Shown: positions 39,291 through 51,633, numbered from the stretch's first letter. The stretch is 64,000 bases of DNA from Closterium sp. Naga37s-1 (GCA_947471745.1 CANJKZ010000090.1:496001-560000), one strand, 5' to 3'. Made by a program: numbers and translations. Notes: generated by a model not told the origin, from the letters alone.

Positions 39291-40760
39291 TTGCTCTCAG
39301 TTCCCCCACCTGATTGCGCTTTGTTTCCCCACCTGATTGCGCTTTGTTTCCCCCACCTGATTGCGCTTTGTTTCCCCCACCTGATTGCGCTTTGTTTCCC
39401 CCCCTGATTGCGCTTTGTTTCCCCCCCTGATTGCGCTTTGTTTCCCCCCCCCTTCATTGCGCTCAGTTTCCCCTCTTCATTGCGCTCAGTTTCCCCCCTT
39501 CATTGCGCTCAGTTTCCCCCCTTCATTGCGCTCAGTTTCCCCCCTTCATTGCGCTCAGTTTCCCCCCTTCATTGCGCTCAGTTTCCCCCCTTCATTGCGC
39601 TCAGTTTCCCCCCTTCATTGCGCTCAGTTTCCCCCCTTCATTGCGCTCAGTTTCCCCCCTTCATTGCGCTCAGTTTCCCCCCTTCATTGCGCTCAGTTTC
39701 CCCCCTTCATTGCGCTCAGTTTCCCCCCTTCATTGCGCTCAGTTTCCCCCCTTCATTGCGCTCAGTTTCCCCCCTTCATTGCGCTCAGTTTCCCCCCTTC
39801 ATTGCGCTCAGTTTCCCCCCTTCATTGCGCTCAGTTTCCCCCCTTCATTGCGCTCAGTTTCCCCCCTTCATTGCGCTCAGTTTCCCCCCTTCATTGCGCT
39901 CAGTTTCCCCCCCTTCATTGCGCTCAGTTTCCCCCCTTCATTGCGCTCAGTTTCCCCCCTTCATTGCGCTCAGTTTCCCCCCTTCATTGCGCTCAGTTTC
40001 CCCCCTTCATTGCGCTCAGTTTCCCCCCTTCATTGCGCTCAGTTTCCCCCCTTCATTGCGCTCAGTTTCCCCCCTTCATTGCGCTCAGTTTCCCCCCTTC
40101 ATTGCGCTCAGTTTCCCCCCTTCATTGCGCTCAGTTTCCCCCCTTCATTGCGCTCAGTTTCCCCCCTTCATTGCGCTCAGTTTCCCCCCTTCATTGCGCT
40201 CAGTTTCCCCCCTTCATTGCGCTCAGTTTCCCCCCTTCATTGCGCTCAGTTTCCCCCCTTCATTGCGCTCAGTTTCCCCCCTTCATTGCGCTCAGTTTCC
40301 CCCCTTCATTGCGCTCAGTTTCCCCCCTTCATTGCGCTCAGTTTCCCCCCTTCATTGCGCTCAGTTTCCCCCCTTCATTGCGCTCAGTTTCCCCCCTTCA
40401 TTGCGCTCAGTTTCCCCCCTTCATTGCGCTCAGTTTCCCCCCTTCATTGCGCTCAGTTTCCCCCCTTCATTGCGCTCAGTTTCCCCCCTTCATTGCGCTC
40501 AGTTTCCCCCCTTCATTGCGCTCAGTTTCCCCCCTTCATTGCGCTCAGTTTCCCCCCTTCATTGCGCTCAGTTTCCCCCCTTCATTGCGCTCAGTTTCCC
40601 CCCTTCATTGCGCTCAGTTTCCCCCCTTCATTGCGCTCAGTTTCCCCCCTTCATTGCGCTCAGTTTCCCCCCTTCATTGCGCTCAGTTTCCCCCCTTCAT
40701 TGCGCTCAGTTTCCCCCCTTCATTGCGCTCAGTTTCCCCCCTTCATTGCGCTCAGTTTCC
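39291..40760. repeat. 23-bp minisatellite, about 58 near-identical units
   Basis: The unit is CATTGCGCTCAG followed by TTTCCCCCCTT. From 39291 to about 39445 an older variant (CTGATTGCGCTTTG, TTTCCCC) precedes the homogeneous array. A single C insertion at about 39910 changes frame once. All three + frames are open; none is a gene. Confidence 0.97.
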
Positions 40761-41270
40761 TTCATGAATGTCCTCCGTCACCCCCCTGCGTACCCTCCCC
40801 CCTTTCCTATCATCCCTTCACCCTCTCCCCTCTCTTTCTATCTCTATCGATCCCTCCCTCCTCTCTCTCCCTCATGTCCCCCCTCCAACCCCATATTCCT
40901 TTCCTTCCCCTCATGTCTCCCTTTTCTTCCCCCCAGGTCCCCACAATACGCTCTTGATTTCCCGCTTTGCATGCCCTTATCTTCACCTACCGCTTCCTCT
41001 CCTTCCCCCCCCTGCTTCCACTCTTTTTCTTACTTGCTTCCCCTCGTTTGCCCCCTACTTACCCTCTTTTGCCACCTTTTTCCCCGTTTTTTTTTTCCCT
41101 GGTTCCCCTGTTTCCCCCCCCTGCTTCCCCTGTTTCCCCGCCCTGCTTGCCTTGCACGCAGTCTAGGCCAGCATCCTTCCCGCCTACCCTCTTCTCCCTG
41201 TTCCACTCTCTTCTTAGCGCCTCTCTCTCTCCTACTCCCGTATCCCCTATCTACTGCCTTCGCCAAGCCT
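40761..41270. other. Pyrimidine-rich spacer
   Basis: C/T-rich sequence without clear period or gene. Confidence 0.6.
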
Positions 41271-41850
41271 GACTGTCCTCCTCTCTTCCCCCTCTCCTCT
41301 CTTCCCCCTCTCCTCTCTTCCCCCTGTCCTCCTCTCTTCCCCCTGTCCTCCTCTCTTCCCTCTCTCCTCTCTTCCCCCTGTCCTCTCTTCCCCCTGTCTT
41401 CCTCTCTTCCCCCTGTCCTCCTCTCTTCCCCCTGTCCTCCTCTCTTCCCCCTGTCCTCCTCTCTTCCCACTGTCCTCCTCCCTTCCCCCTCTCCCCCTCT
41501 CTTCCCCCTGTCCTCCTCTCTTCCCCCTGTCCTCCTCTCTTCCCCCTGTCCTCCTCTCTTCCCCCTGTCCTCCTCTCTTCCCCCTGTCCTCCTCTCTTCC
41601 CCCTCTCCTCTCTTCCCCCTGTCCTCCTCTCTTCCCCCTGTCCTCCTCTCTTCCCCCTGTCCTCCTCCCTTCCCCCTCTCCCCCTCTCTTCCCCCTGTCC
41701 TCCTCTCTTCCCACTGTCCTCCTCTCTTCCCCCTCTCCTCCTCTCTTCCCCCTCTCCTCCTCCTCCTCCTCCTCCCTTCCTCCCCTCTCATCCCTTCCCC
41801 CCCACTCTCTTCCCTTACTTCCCACTCTCATCCCTTCCTCCCCTCTCTCA
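41271..41850. repeat. 19-bp pyrimidine minisatellite
   Basis: About 25 units of CCTGTCCTCCTCTCTTCCC with CTCTCC variants. The + strand is almost purely pyrimidine. Confidence 0.93.
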
Positions 41851-41883
41851 TCCAGTCCTTCTCACATTCCCTCTCATTGTGAG

Positions 41884-42235
41884 CTATGCTTTGCAGCATG
41901 GAGCAACCAAGTACGATTTGATTTCATTTGAAGCTACTGTGTGCCCCATTGTGACATCCAACGGCATATGACAACATCTTGATACTGTACTCAAGTTGCG
42001 TTTCATGCTGCTGTTATGGTAGCTTCTGTTAGTTTTGTTTGTAACCTTGTACAGTAGAACAGTATACAAATCTTTAGACCCATGCATATTTTATATGAGA
42101 TGTAAATACACATGACATGAGCGTGCCGTACTAGGATACAAGACAAGCACAAGCCTCTGGGCCTTAGAGATGCTGAAAACAGGAGCAAGCGGAGGTGGCA
42201 CGTCCATGCAGGGCGTCTGGGCCTCTGTCATGCTC
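41884..42235. other. Short unique spacer at the strand-composition switch
   Basis: About 350 bp of AT-balanced sequence between the pyrimidine-rich block on the left and the purine-rich block on the right. No gene is seen. Confidence 0.6.
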
Positions 42236-43340
42236 GCCTGGGTTTGTGCGGGGTGAGGGGAAAGGACAGGGCGGGGTGAGGGGAAAGGACAGGGCGGGGT
42301 GAGGGGAAAGGACAGGGCGGGGTGAGGGGAAAGGACAGGGCGGGGTGAGGGGAAAGGACAGGGCGGGGTGAGGGGAAAGGACAGGGCGGGGTGAGGGGAT
42401 AGGACAGGGCGGGGTGAGGGGATAGGACAGGGCGGGGTGAGGGGATAGGACAGGGCGGGGTGAGGGGATAGGACAGGGCGGGGTGAGGGGATAGGACAGG
42501 GCGGGGTGAGGGGAAAGGACAGGGCGGGGTGAGGGGAAAGGACAGGGCGGGGTGAGGGGAAAGGACAGGGCGGGGTGAGGGGATAGGACAGGGCGGGGTG
42601 AGGGGATAGGACAGGGCGGGGTGAGGGGATAGGACAGGGCGGGGTGAGGGGATAGGACAGGGCGGGGTGAGGGGATAGGACAGGGCGGGGTGAGGGGATA
42701 GGACAGGGCGGGGTGAGGGGATAGGACAGGGCGGGTGAGGGGATAGGACAGGGCGGGGTGAGGGGAAAGGACAGGGCGGGGTGAGGGGATAGGACAGGGC
42801 GGGGTGAGGGGATAGGACAGGGCGGGGTGAGGGGAAAGGACAGGGCGGGGTGAGGGGAAAGGACAGGGCGGGGTGAGGGGAAAGGACAGGGCGGGGTGAG
42901 GGGAAAGGACAGGGCGGGGTGAGGGGATAGGACAGGGCGGGGTGAGGGGATAGGACAGGGCGGGGTGAGGGGATAGGACAGGGCGGGGTGAGGGGATAGG
43001 ACAGGGCGGGGTGAGGGGATAGGACAGGGCGGGGTGAGGGGAAAGGACAGGGCGGGGTGAGGGGAAAGGACAGGGCGGGGTGAGGGGAAAGGACAGGGCG
43101 GGGTGAGGGGATAGGACAGGGCGGGGTGAGGGGATAGGACAGGGCGGGGTGAGGGGATAGGACAGGGCGGGGTGAGGGGATAGGACAGGGCGGGGTGAGG
43201 GGATAGGACAGGGCGGGGTGAGGGGATAGGACAGGGCGGGGTGAGGGGATAGGACAGGGCGGGGTGAGGGGATAGGACAGGGCGGGGTGAGGGGATAGGA
43301 CAGGGCGGGGTGAGGGGATAGGACAGGGCGGGAGGGGATT
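42236..43340. repeat. 23-bp purine-rich minisatellite, about 47 units
   Basis: The unit is AGGACAGGGCGGGGTGAGGG plus GAT or GAA. AT and AA versions come in blocks, which indicates amplification in groups. Long minus-strand Pro/Ser-rich frames arise from the repeat. Confidence 0.97.
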
Positions 43341-45300
43341 GAGCATGCTCGTTCAAGGGGTGTGCACATCAGCGACGGAGGGGACGTAGTGTGGGTGACG
43401 GGAGGGAATGGGGGCGGGCAATGGGAAGAGAGTGAGCGCGGGCGGGCGGAAGCAAGAAGGGAGGGAGTGATGAAGGATGTGAGGGAGGGCGGAAGGGGGG
43501 AATGCAGGAAGGGAGGGAGTGATGAAGGGAGGAAGAGGGGTCGGGAGGACAGGGGGAAGGGATCCCTGCAGCACCACGTAGGCCTCTGCTGCGCGACTCT
43601 GCCCGCCGCCATCCGCCCACAGCGCCCCAAGCAGCTCCCGGGTGCACGCAAGGCCGAGGACAGTGTGGGAAACACCTGGAGGAGAGGGGGAGAGGATCGG
43701 ATGGGGGAAGGACGGATGGGGAGACGATCAGATGGGGAGAGGACGGACGGGGAGAGGACGGATAGGGAGAGGAGGGACGGGGAGAGGAGGGATGGGGAGA
43801 GGACGGATAGGGAGAGGAGGGACGGGGAGAGGAGGGATGGTAAGAGGAGGGATGGGGAGAGGAGGGATGGGGAGAGGAGGGATGGGGAGAGGAGGGATGG
43901 GGAGAGGAGAGACAGGGAGAGGAGGTATAGTAAGAGGAGGGGATGGGGAGAGGACGGGAGGCAGAATGGGTTGAGGCGGAATGGGGTGAGGAGGCCTGGA
44001 TGGAAAGAGCAGGAGATGGGGTGAGGCGGAGATGGGGTGAGGAGGGGTGGACGGAAAGAGGAGGAGATGGGGTGAGGGGGGAAAGGGGAGAAGAGGAGAT
44101 AAAGTGAGGAGGGGACAAGGGGGACGGAGGGAAGTAGGGTGCGCGACAAGCGGGGTTTGGGTGGAATGGGGTGGGGCGGAATGGGGGGAGGCGGAATGGG
44201 GTGAGGCGGAATGGGATGGGGCGGAATGGGGTGGGGCGGAATGGGGCGAGGTGGAATGGGGGGAGGGAGAAGCACGGCGGGAGTGGCGGAGCGAGTGGAA
44301 AGGGAGGAGGGAGAGGAGAGAGAGCAGGGTAAGGAATGAGAGGAGAGGGGAGAGGGAGAGGAAGACCAGAGAAGTGATGGACGGGGAGGTGAGGGATGGG
44401 GAGATGAGGGATGGAGAGGTGAGGGATGGGGAGATGAGGGATGGCGTGATGATGGCATGGCGGAAAGGGGTGGGGCGGAATGGAGTGGGGCGGAATGGGG
44501 TGGGGCGGATTGGGGAGATGGGGAAGGGGAGATGGGGGATGGGGAGATGAGGGAAGGGGAGGGGAGGGATGGGAAGGCGAGGGATGGGGAGATCAGGGAT
44601 GGGGAGGTGGAATGGGGTGAGGCGGAATGGAGTGATCGTTCGAGATGAGGAGATGAGGCATGGGGTGGGGAGGCATGGGGAGATGAGGGAAGGGGAGGTG
44701 AGGAATGGGGAGATGCGGGATGGTCAGATGAGGGATGGGGAGATGCAAGATGGGGAGCAGAGGCAAGTGGGGTGAGGGATGAGGAGATGAGGGATGGGGA
44801 TGGGAAGAGGAGAGATGGGGGGTGGAGGGAGGGTTGGAGGAGGGATGGGGAGAGGAGGAGATGGGATGACGATACGAAAAGAGAGGACGTGCGGTCGTGA
44901 TTTGGGAGAACGGGAAGAGATGGAAAGGGAGAGCGAGGGCGCCAGTGTGCGATGGGAGGGAATCGGCCGTGCGCCCCAAGCGGGGTGCGGCGGAAGGGAA
45001 TGCGCGAAGGCGACGGGAAGGTCACGAGCGCTAACGACGGAAGGGAGAGCGCGCACACCACGGAAGGGAGTGCGCGCACACGACCGTAGGGAGAGCGCGT
45101 GGGCGACGGAGGGAGTGCGCGTGGGCGACGGAAGTGGAGTTACCGAGCGCGACAGAGGGGAGTGAGCTTGGCGACGGAGGGGAGTGTGCTGGGCGACGGA
45201 AAGGAATGAGGAGGGGCGAAAGAGGCGTCTCGCGAAGGCGACTGGAGGGGAGGGAGCATGATCGCACGTCGGGAAGGAAGCGTGAGTGACGGGAGGGAGT
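43341..45300. repeat. Degenerate purine-rich repeats
   Basis: Mixed GGGATGGGGAGAGGA, GCGGAATGGGGTG and GAGATGAGG motifs alternate without a fixed period. At 43570-43640 there is a short less repetitive stretch. No gene is supportable. Confidence 0.85.
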
Positions 45301-45675
45301 GCTCATCCTCTAATGAGGGGTGTGCGCGAAGGCGACGGGAGGGGAGTGCACGAAGGCAACGGGAGGGGAGTGCGCGAAGGCAACGGGAGGGGAGTGCGCG
45401 AAGGCGACGGGAGGGGACTGCGCGAAGGGGACGGGAGGGGAGTGCGCAAAGGCGACGGGAGGGGAGTGCGCGAAGGCGACGGGAGTGGAGTGCGCGAAGG
45501 CGACGGAAGGGGAGTGCGCGAAGGCGACTGGAGGGGAGTGCGCGAAGGCGACGGGAGGGAAGTGCGCGAAGGCGACGGGAGGGGAGTGCGCAAAGGCGAC
45601 GGGAGGGGAGTGCGCGAAGGCGACGGGAGGGGAGTGCGCGAAGGCGACGGGAGGGAAGTGCGCGAAGGTGACGGC
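45301..45675. repeat. 24-bp minisatellite, about 15 units
   Basis: The unit is GGGAGTGCGCGAAGGCGACG plus GGAG, with single-base variants. The 24-bp period keeps several frames open on both strands. Confidence 0.95.
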
Positions 45676-46588
45676 GACGATATAAATGGACCAAAATCTA
45701 TGTAAGGCGGAATGCTCTACCCTGGACAGAGAACCGGGCGCGGCTAGGAACAACCGCGACATCGATGCGCCTGGCGAAGGGGCAGTGAAACGGCGGACGA
45801 CTATGGGCATATGCGCGTGAATGGGCATGGCTAGCTACGTGCAGTGAAAACGAGATGTAAGGCGCGCGGATCAGCAAGGGCGACTGATCCCGTCGGAATG
45901 GAGGAACCCTAAACCGGCGTGGAAGTCGGCGCGGTGAATCTCTTCTAAGCTATGACTTCCCCAAGTTTGGCCCTGAACTCTGCGTTTTTTGTCGACCTGA
46001 ATTACAGATTTCGAGATAGGTGTGCACACCTCAGCCAAGAGTGGTGGTGAGACCCCTGCGATCCTTCCCTACGCACCCTGCGACTTTCCTCACGTTTTGA
46101 AGGTGAGACCTGGTAACCACCCTGGTTCGGGAGGGGAGGTGTTAACACCTCCCAACTTTTTTTGTAATTCAGGCTGCGGGTTTTAAGGGCGACCCTTACA
46201 AACTTTCGTGCCGGAATCGAATGGTCCCGTCCCTGAGTGAGACGCATCTGCGATCCGAACAGCTGTAGTACAACTGCACATTTGACTTGTGTTTTCTGTG
46301 CTCACAGTCAGCCTAGGTGGGTGTTGTTCCACTGTTAGGGACATTCAGGAACTTCATGTGTGCTCTTCACTTGTATTCTGCAGCAGTCACGACTCGATAG
46401 GCCAAAGGGTGTTTCTTAGAGACACACTGAGTCAGGGTACCCTTTGATAGAACCCGGACCAGAAAGGGTGGTCTTTCTACGGATTCGGAATTTTACGTAT
46501 GTTTACGTGGGGCCCCCGGAGGCATCCGGGTCTCTAAAAACGAAAAATAGCCCTGCATGGAATGAAATGGTTCAATCTCTATACACAT
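45676..46588. other. Intergenic, one strong palindrome
   Basis: No gene seen. GGGAGGTGTTAACACCTCCC at 46134-46153 is a perfect 20-bp palindrome. Confidence 0.5.
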
Positions 46589-46869
46589 GATGCTCACCCC
46601 CTGCACGCAAAATTTCCCTTCACCGGATGGATACATTGCACCCGTGGGTTTTGTGCCGTGAAGCTGCACCCCACTTACAAGCACCTGAACCAATCGTAAC
46701 CACAGAAACCGAATCTTGACTGAAAAGACCGAAGTCAAATAGTCAACGGTGAGTTACAATGTTTTTTATAAGCCCTTTTTGCTTGGTGCGAATTGACGAA
46801 ATCTTTGCGAAATGCAAGAATCGCTTATACGCCCAGAGAGGGCAAGGTCGGGGGGCTCAACCGGGCATC
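46589..46869 (-). mobile_element. MITE-1 copy upstream of HK2
   Basis: It matches the complement of the 37983 copy (CACCGGATGGATACATTGCA region, then AAGCCCTTTTTGCTTGGTGC) and ends GGGCATC. The homologous unit upstream of HK3 lacks it at this position (around 59510-59545), giving an empty site. Confidence 0.75.
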
Positions 46870-46998
46870 GTGTGTATTGCAGTGCTATGCTGTCGTGTAC
46901 TGCACGCTGGACTGTTTTGTGGATGAGGTGAGGTGGTGTTGTCTCTGTGGATTGTCCTTGCACTTACTGTACAGTGCAGAGGTATGCTGGCGAATCTA

Positions 46999-47551
46999 AG
47001 GACGTGGGCCCAATCGAATTTGATCGGCTCTGATCGGATCGGGTTGGGTCGGATCGGATTGCTTGTGATCGTTTTTCTCGCGCCGCCCGATCAGAGATGA
47101 TTTTCCTCGAATGTTTCGCGCTCTTGCATGAAAACTGTCGGTCCATTACCTGGTAGTTGCATCTCAACTTTGGCGAGACGGACGAATCTCAGTATCGTGG
47201 TAATGTCGCCAACATCGCCCGCACCGCACAAGGTCCGTTCCAGTTCGAGGGCTATGGCATACAGTTCTCGCCGATCTGGGTGTATTCGCAAGGATTTTCG
47301 AGACCTCATGGCGAGGCGTGTTACTTTCGCGTACATCGCCCAGGTCGCCGATCACATCCAATCAAGTGATTGGGGCTGATTGTGTCTGATCGGGTCTGAT
47401 CGGGCTGTTTGAGGCGGTTGATTGAGTTGGCGCGATCAGCTGATCGCGATCAGCTGATTGCCCCCGATTGCCTGAAATCTGCTTCCCGCCTTCCTCGAAG
47501 TTTTTGATCGCCTCTGATCGCGCCGATCAAAGTCGATTGGGCCCACGTCCT
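46999..47551 (+). mobile_element. MITE-2 copy a, GATC-rich TIR element
   Basis: Terminal inverted repeats AGGACGTGGGCCCAATCGA and TCGATTGGGCCCACGTCCT bound 553 bp. Subterminal regions are full of GATC (GATCGGCTCTGATCGGATCG; CTGATCGCGATCAGCTGATT). An internal frame of 83 codons is kept in the other copy but resembles no transposase. The paralogous unit at about 59650 (GCGAATTTAATGCAACAG) lacks the insertion. Confidence 0.88.
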
Positions 47552-47869
47552 ACTACAGCAGTTCGGTGGATTGGTTGGCGAAAACTGACATTTGTTTTCG
47601 GTTGCCCTAGCAGCCCTAACATCGACCTCTTTTGTAGATCTGGATTAGGTCTTTCGTCCCCTTTTCGAACTGACACACCACCCTGTTCAGGGTGTAGGCA
47701 ATTTAATCCTTCTGAGAGAAAAAGTACGGCATGCTAGAGAATCTATGCAACGGGCTAAATTTTAGACTCACGCTACAGAGCAGTACTTTTCAGAATACAA
47801 GCATGTATGACGTCAAGTTCCTTCAAGCTTTACCTTCTTCCCCATGGCGGCCATAGGCATCCGTCATTA

Positions 47870-48066
47870 TTCAAGGACCAGCGATTTCGTCAAGCCATTG
47901 TGGTGCTGCAAGCAAAACCTTGTTCCTGCAGGGCGGGCGATGAATGCAAGCTTGCAGCCTGATTTTCCCCGACCAATTCATGTGGCCTTGTTTCTGTTGT
48001 TGAAGTCCAGTCACTAGTGCTTGAGCTGCGGTTCCATGCCAACTGTTACAGTGTTACGGCGACGAC
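47870..48066 (+). promoter_or_regulatory. Conserved leader upstream of HK2
   Basis: It shares TCAAGGACC, CCATTGTGGTGC, GATGAATGCAAGCT, CCTTGTTTCTGTTGTTGAAG and GGTTCCATG in the same order with 60835-61021 upstream of HK3. Better conservation than the sequence farther upstream suggests promoter or 5' leader. No TATA box is recognisable. Confidence 0.6.
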
Positions 48067-48652
48067 ATGGACTGCACGGGATTGCCGGCTTCCATGGGGC
48101 GTCGGGACGGGTTTCGAACCCTACGCGGAGACAGTTCTGTCTTCACTGACACTATACTTGAAGAAACGGCGAATTTCGAAGTGAATGGAACGGCGTCGTC
48201 TAACGGGGATGAGGAAGTGGCGGAGGATTGCGAGGGCTTGCTCACGCGGCGAGATGAAGCAGTAGGCTACGAGGGGGGTGGTTGCTACCCATCGGTACTA
48301 AGATTAAAGCCACAGCAGAAACGGCTACTAATTTTGAAAAATTCCGCGCGAATGTCGCCATATTCTCTGAATTCTACGGGTTGATCCCGCAAAGTCGGGT
48401 TACGATTCGTCCGCTCTCGCCACGTCCCCGTGTCATGACGCAAACGCGCCGAGAACTTCTGGAACGGCCTTGTCGTGCTTCACCGACAATGGGAATGGCG
48501 CACGCGGATTGGATGATGAGGAAAACGATCGTGGGGAGAACGAGAAAGAGGCGGCGAGAGAAGAGAGAGCAGAAGACGCAGGGGAAAGTGAGGGAGATGA
48601 CAGGAGTGAATCCATTTTGGAAGAGTGGGATGAGGAGTATCATGCGCCTGAT

Positions 48653-48900
48653 GACGATGATGGGGGGCATGAGAGTGATGATGATGGGGGGCATGAGAGT
48701 GATGATGATGGGGGGCATGAGAGTGATGATGATGGGGGGCATGAGAGCGATGATGATGGGGGGCATGAGAGCGATGATGATGGGGGGCATGAGAGCGATG
48801 ATGATGGGGGGCATGAGAGCGATGATGATGGGGGGCATGAGAGCGATGATGATGGGGGGCATGAGAGCGATGATGATGGGGGGCATGAGAGCGATGATGG
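48653..48900 (+). repeat. 24-bp coding repeat in HK2 exon 1
   Basis: Ten units of GGGCATGAGAGCGATGATGA plus TGGG encode GHESDDDG. HK3 has a related but shorter HASDEGG series at 61685-61830; HK1 has Glu/Gly/Ala repeats instead. Confidence 0.95.
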
Positions 48901-49177
48901 CCGAGGGTGTCATGATGGTGGGGGGTATGCGTCTGATGATGGCGGGGGGCACAACGAGTTCGGTCCTGAGGAGGAGGAGGCAGAGAAGGCTATGCTTGAA
49001 GAAGCAGAAAAGGCTATGGAGGAGCGATCCATGGCGGAAGAGGGGGTCGCGGACGAGGCGGCGAAAGGGCGGCAGCGGCAGCAGTCGTGGCTGTCGAGTG
49101 TGGAGTGGTTCGTGTCGTGGCCGCTCAGACGACTCAGCCACCCGTGGCGTAAGGTACGCCGTTAAAGTACCACCCGA

Positions 49178-49187
49178 ACGGGTGTGT

Positions 49188-49262
<75 letters not shown>

Positions 49263-49425
49263 TGGGTGCGTGAGTGCGTGCGTGCATGTGTGTGTGCGTG
49301 TGCGTGTGTGTGCTGTGCGTGTGTGCGTATGTGTGTGTGTTTGCGCACGCGCGCATGCGTGTGCGTGCGTGCGTGGCGCAGGGTATGCTGCGAATGCCGC
49401 AGTGCTGTGGGGACCGAGACGCTGC
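49178..49425 (+). repeat. (TG)n/(TGCG)n tract and exon 1 end copy, HK2 intron 1
   Basis: A GTGT run turns into GTGC/GTGCG repeats. From 49372 a copy of the exon 1 end region follows (GTGGCGCAGGGTATGCTGCG, then AATGCCGCAGTGCTGTGG). Confidence 0.85.
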
Positions 49426-49449
49426 TGCGTGTACTGGTCCTGGTTCGTG

Positions 49450-49464
49450 TGAGTCGACTCAAAA
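49450..49464. repeat. Palindrome P4
   Basis: TGAGTCGACTCA plus AAA lies between GCGTGTACTGGTCCTGGTTC and its copy CGCGTACTGGTCCCGGTTTG. Confidence 0.88.
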
Positions 49465-49547
49465 CGCGTACTGGTCCCGGTTTGTACGCCATGTGTGTGG
49501 CCTTGTGCGCGTGAAAGAAAAAAAAGGTTCTATGACCTCCGAGGTTT

Positions 49548-50050
49548 TGGCTGTGTTGTCATTTCTGCGGGTGGGGGCTGCGGGTTGCAGCAGCCATCCT
49601 GCCGCTGGTGTATCTACCGGCGTGGCAGCACTCCGCTTCGCAGCACTCCGCTTCGCAGCACTCCGCTTCTCAGCTTGCCCCTGTGGTCACACCCCTCCCT
49701 CCACCCTCCTTCCCCCTCCCAGCGTGTGCTGTGGGTGTGGGTGCTGGTGGCAGCGGCCATCCTGTCGATGGTGTTTCTAACGGCGTGGCAGCATGTCAAG
49801 GTGCACGAGATGCACGACACGCCCAGGCCCGTGCTTCTCTTTTTTTGCCCCTCTGCTCACGCCCCCCCTCCCAACCTCCCCGTTCGCCCTCCCACGCCCC
49901 CTCACTTCCCCGCCAGACCATCCCCCTCCCAGCGTCTGCTATGGGTGCGGGTGGGGCTGGCAGCAGCTATCATGTCATTCGTGTTTCTGACGGCGTGGCA
50001 GCACGCCAAGACGAATGAGAAGCACGGCTCGCAGAGCCATGTGCTTCTCT
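49548..50050 (+). pseudogene. Three decoy copies of the TM1 exon start, HK2 intron 1
   Basis: Copies begin near 49580, at about 49724 (CCCAG|CGTGTGCTGTGGGTG) and at about 49935 (CCCAG|CGTCTGCTATGGGTG). Each matches the first 100-120 nt of exon 2 (50108), including acceptor and TM1 coding sequence, then diverges. Only the fourth copy continues into the complete 206-nt exon. Confidence 0.9.
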
Positions 50051-50524
50051 GCTCCTCCTTCCCCCACTGCCCTGCCTCCCCCCCCACTCGGACCATCCTT
50101 CTCCCAGCGTGTGCTGTGGGTGTGGGTGCTGGTGGCAGCAGGCATCCTATCGATGGTGTTTTTCACGGCGTGGCAGCATGCCAAGACAAACGAGAAGCGC
50201 GACCTGGAGGGGCACTGCGACGAGTGGGCGGCGTTCATCGGCGCCAAGTTCAACACCACTGCCGCCAACACACGCTCCATTTCCGACTTCATCTGTGCTT
50301 ACTACATTGATAGGTGCTTGATGTTTGCCCATTCAATCACCACTCTTGATGTTTGCCCATTCAATCACCTCTTCCCCCATCCAGTTACTGTGCTCCCTGC
50401 TACCCTTCCCTCCCACATTTTTCCCTCTCCCTTTTCCCTTCCACCAACCCCCCTTCCCCCCACCAACCGATCCCACCCCTATCACCTCCGCCACTCATCC
50501 CCCCCCCCTCGCCCCCCCCCGGGT

Positions 50525-50605
50525 TTTCAGCATGAAGGAAAATTTTCTTGGCTTGGGGAAATTCCAGCTACTCTTTACAGTCGAGTCGACCTTAATATAT
50601 ATTCA
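50525..50605 (+). pseudogene. Decoy copy of exon 3 in HK2
   Basis: CAG|CATGAAGGAAAATTTTCTTG precedes the real exon 3 (50643). It lacks a central stretch and the donor, and ends with GTCGAGTCGACCTTAA, a palindrome-like sequence also found in each unit of the HK1 array. Confidence 0.85.
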
Positions 50606-51039
50606 AATTCTTCCCTCCACCACACCTTCCCCTGGCAATCAGCATGAAGGAAAACTTTCTTGGCTTGGAGAAATTCCAGCGGTTCACTCAGGCTACTCTT
50701 GACAGTCGACCCATGGCCTCATGTGAGCTGCATGTGATTTGAACCCATGGCATCATGTGAGTTGCATGTGGATCTATGTTGCATTTTGTCAACATAGATG
50801 TGGGTTGATTTCCCCCCTTTTCCACAAACCCCCACTCCTCCCCTGCCCACCTCCTCATCTTCCCCCCACCGCTCCCTTGGATTCCCCGTTTTCTTTCCCC
50901 TCCCCCTCACCCACTTCTCCCTCCTCCCCCTCCCACCCCCGCGCTCCTATCCTATTGCGCCCCAAAGAAAGCCTCTGCCCAGCCACGCGGTTCTTCCGTC
51001 TCCCCCACTGAGTTCTTCATGTTCCCCATGCGTGTGTAT

Positions 51040-51365
51040 GCCGCCCACCCACCCACCCACCCACCCACCTACCCACCCACCCACCCACCCACCCACCCAC
51101 CCACCCACCCACCCACCCACCCACCCACCCACCCACCCACCCACCCACCCACCTACCCACCCACCCACCCACCCACCCACCCACCCACCCACCCACCCAC
51201 CCACCTACCCACCCACCCACCCACCCACCCACCCACCTACCCACCCACCCACCCACCCACCCACCCACCCACCTACCCACCCACCCACCCACCCACCTAC
51301 CCACCCACCCACCCACCCACCCACCCACCCACCTACCCACCCACCCACCCACCCACCTACCCACC
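51040..51365 (+). repeat. (CCCA)n tetranucleotide array, HK2 intron 3
   Basis: About 80 CCCA units with regularly placed CCTA variants end just before the exon 4 acceptor at 51378. A long Pro/Thr/His frame through it is an artefact. Confidence 0.97.
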
Positions 51366-51633
51366 CTGTTGCGTGCAGTCGTGGCGTTCACTCTCCTCGT
51401 GAACAACTCGTTCATCCGAGACAGAATCGAGAGGACCGCCGGCCACTGCCTTTACGGGCTCGAGCCTAATGGCTCCATGTCTTGCCGCCCGCGTGGGCTG
51501 CCCCTGTACGCGCCACTGCTGGTCTTCAACGCGCGCAAGGACTACAACCCGCGGCTGAGGCCCGCTGTTGCTGGATGCTGTTATGACATGCTGGATGGTG
51601 AGTCAACGCTATGGCAGGTGAGTCAACTCAACC

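Noticed and set aside
39385..41882. Long + frames of about 460, 508 and 824 codons
   Set aside because: They are translations of the 23-bp and 19-bp pyrimidine minisatellites; all three frames are open and the protein is only repeats.
42091..45079. Long minus frames of up to 971 codons, Pro/Ser-rich
   Set aside because: They come from the 23-bp purine minisatellite and adjoining purine-rich DNA; there is no domain or splice support.
50798..51469. Pro/Thr/His-rich frame through (CCCA)n
   Set aside because: Microsatellite translation within HK2 intron 3.
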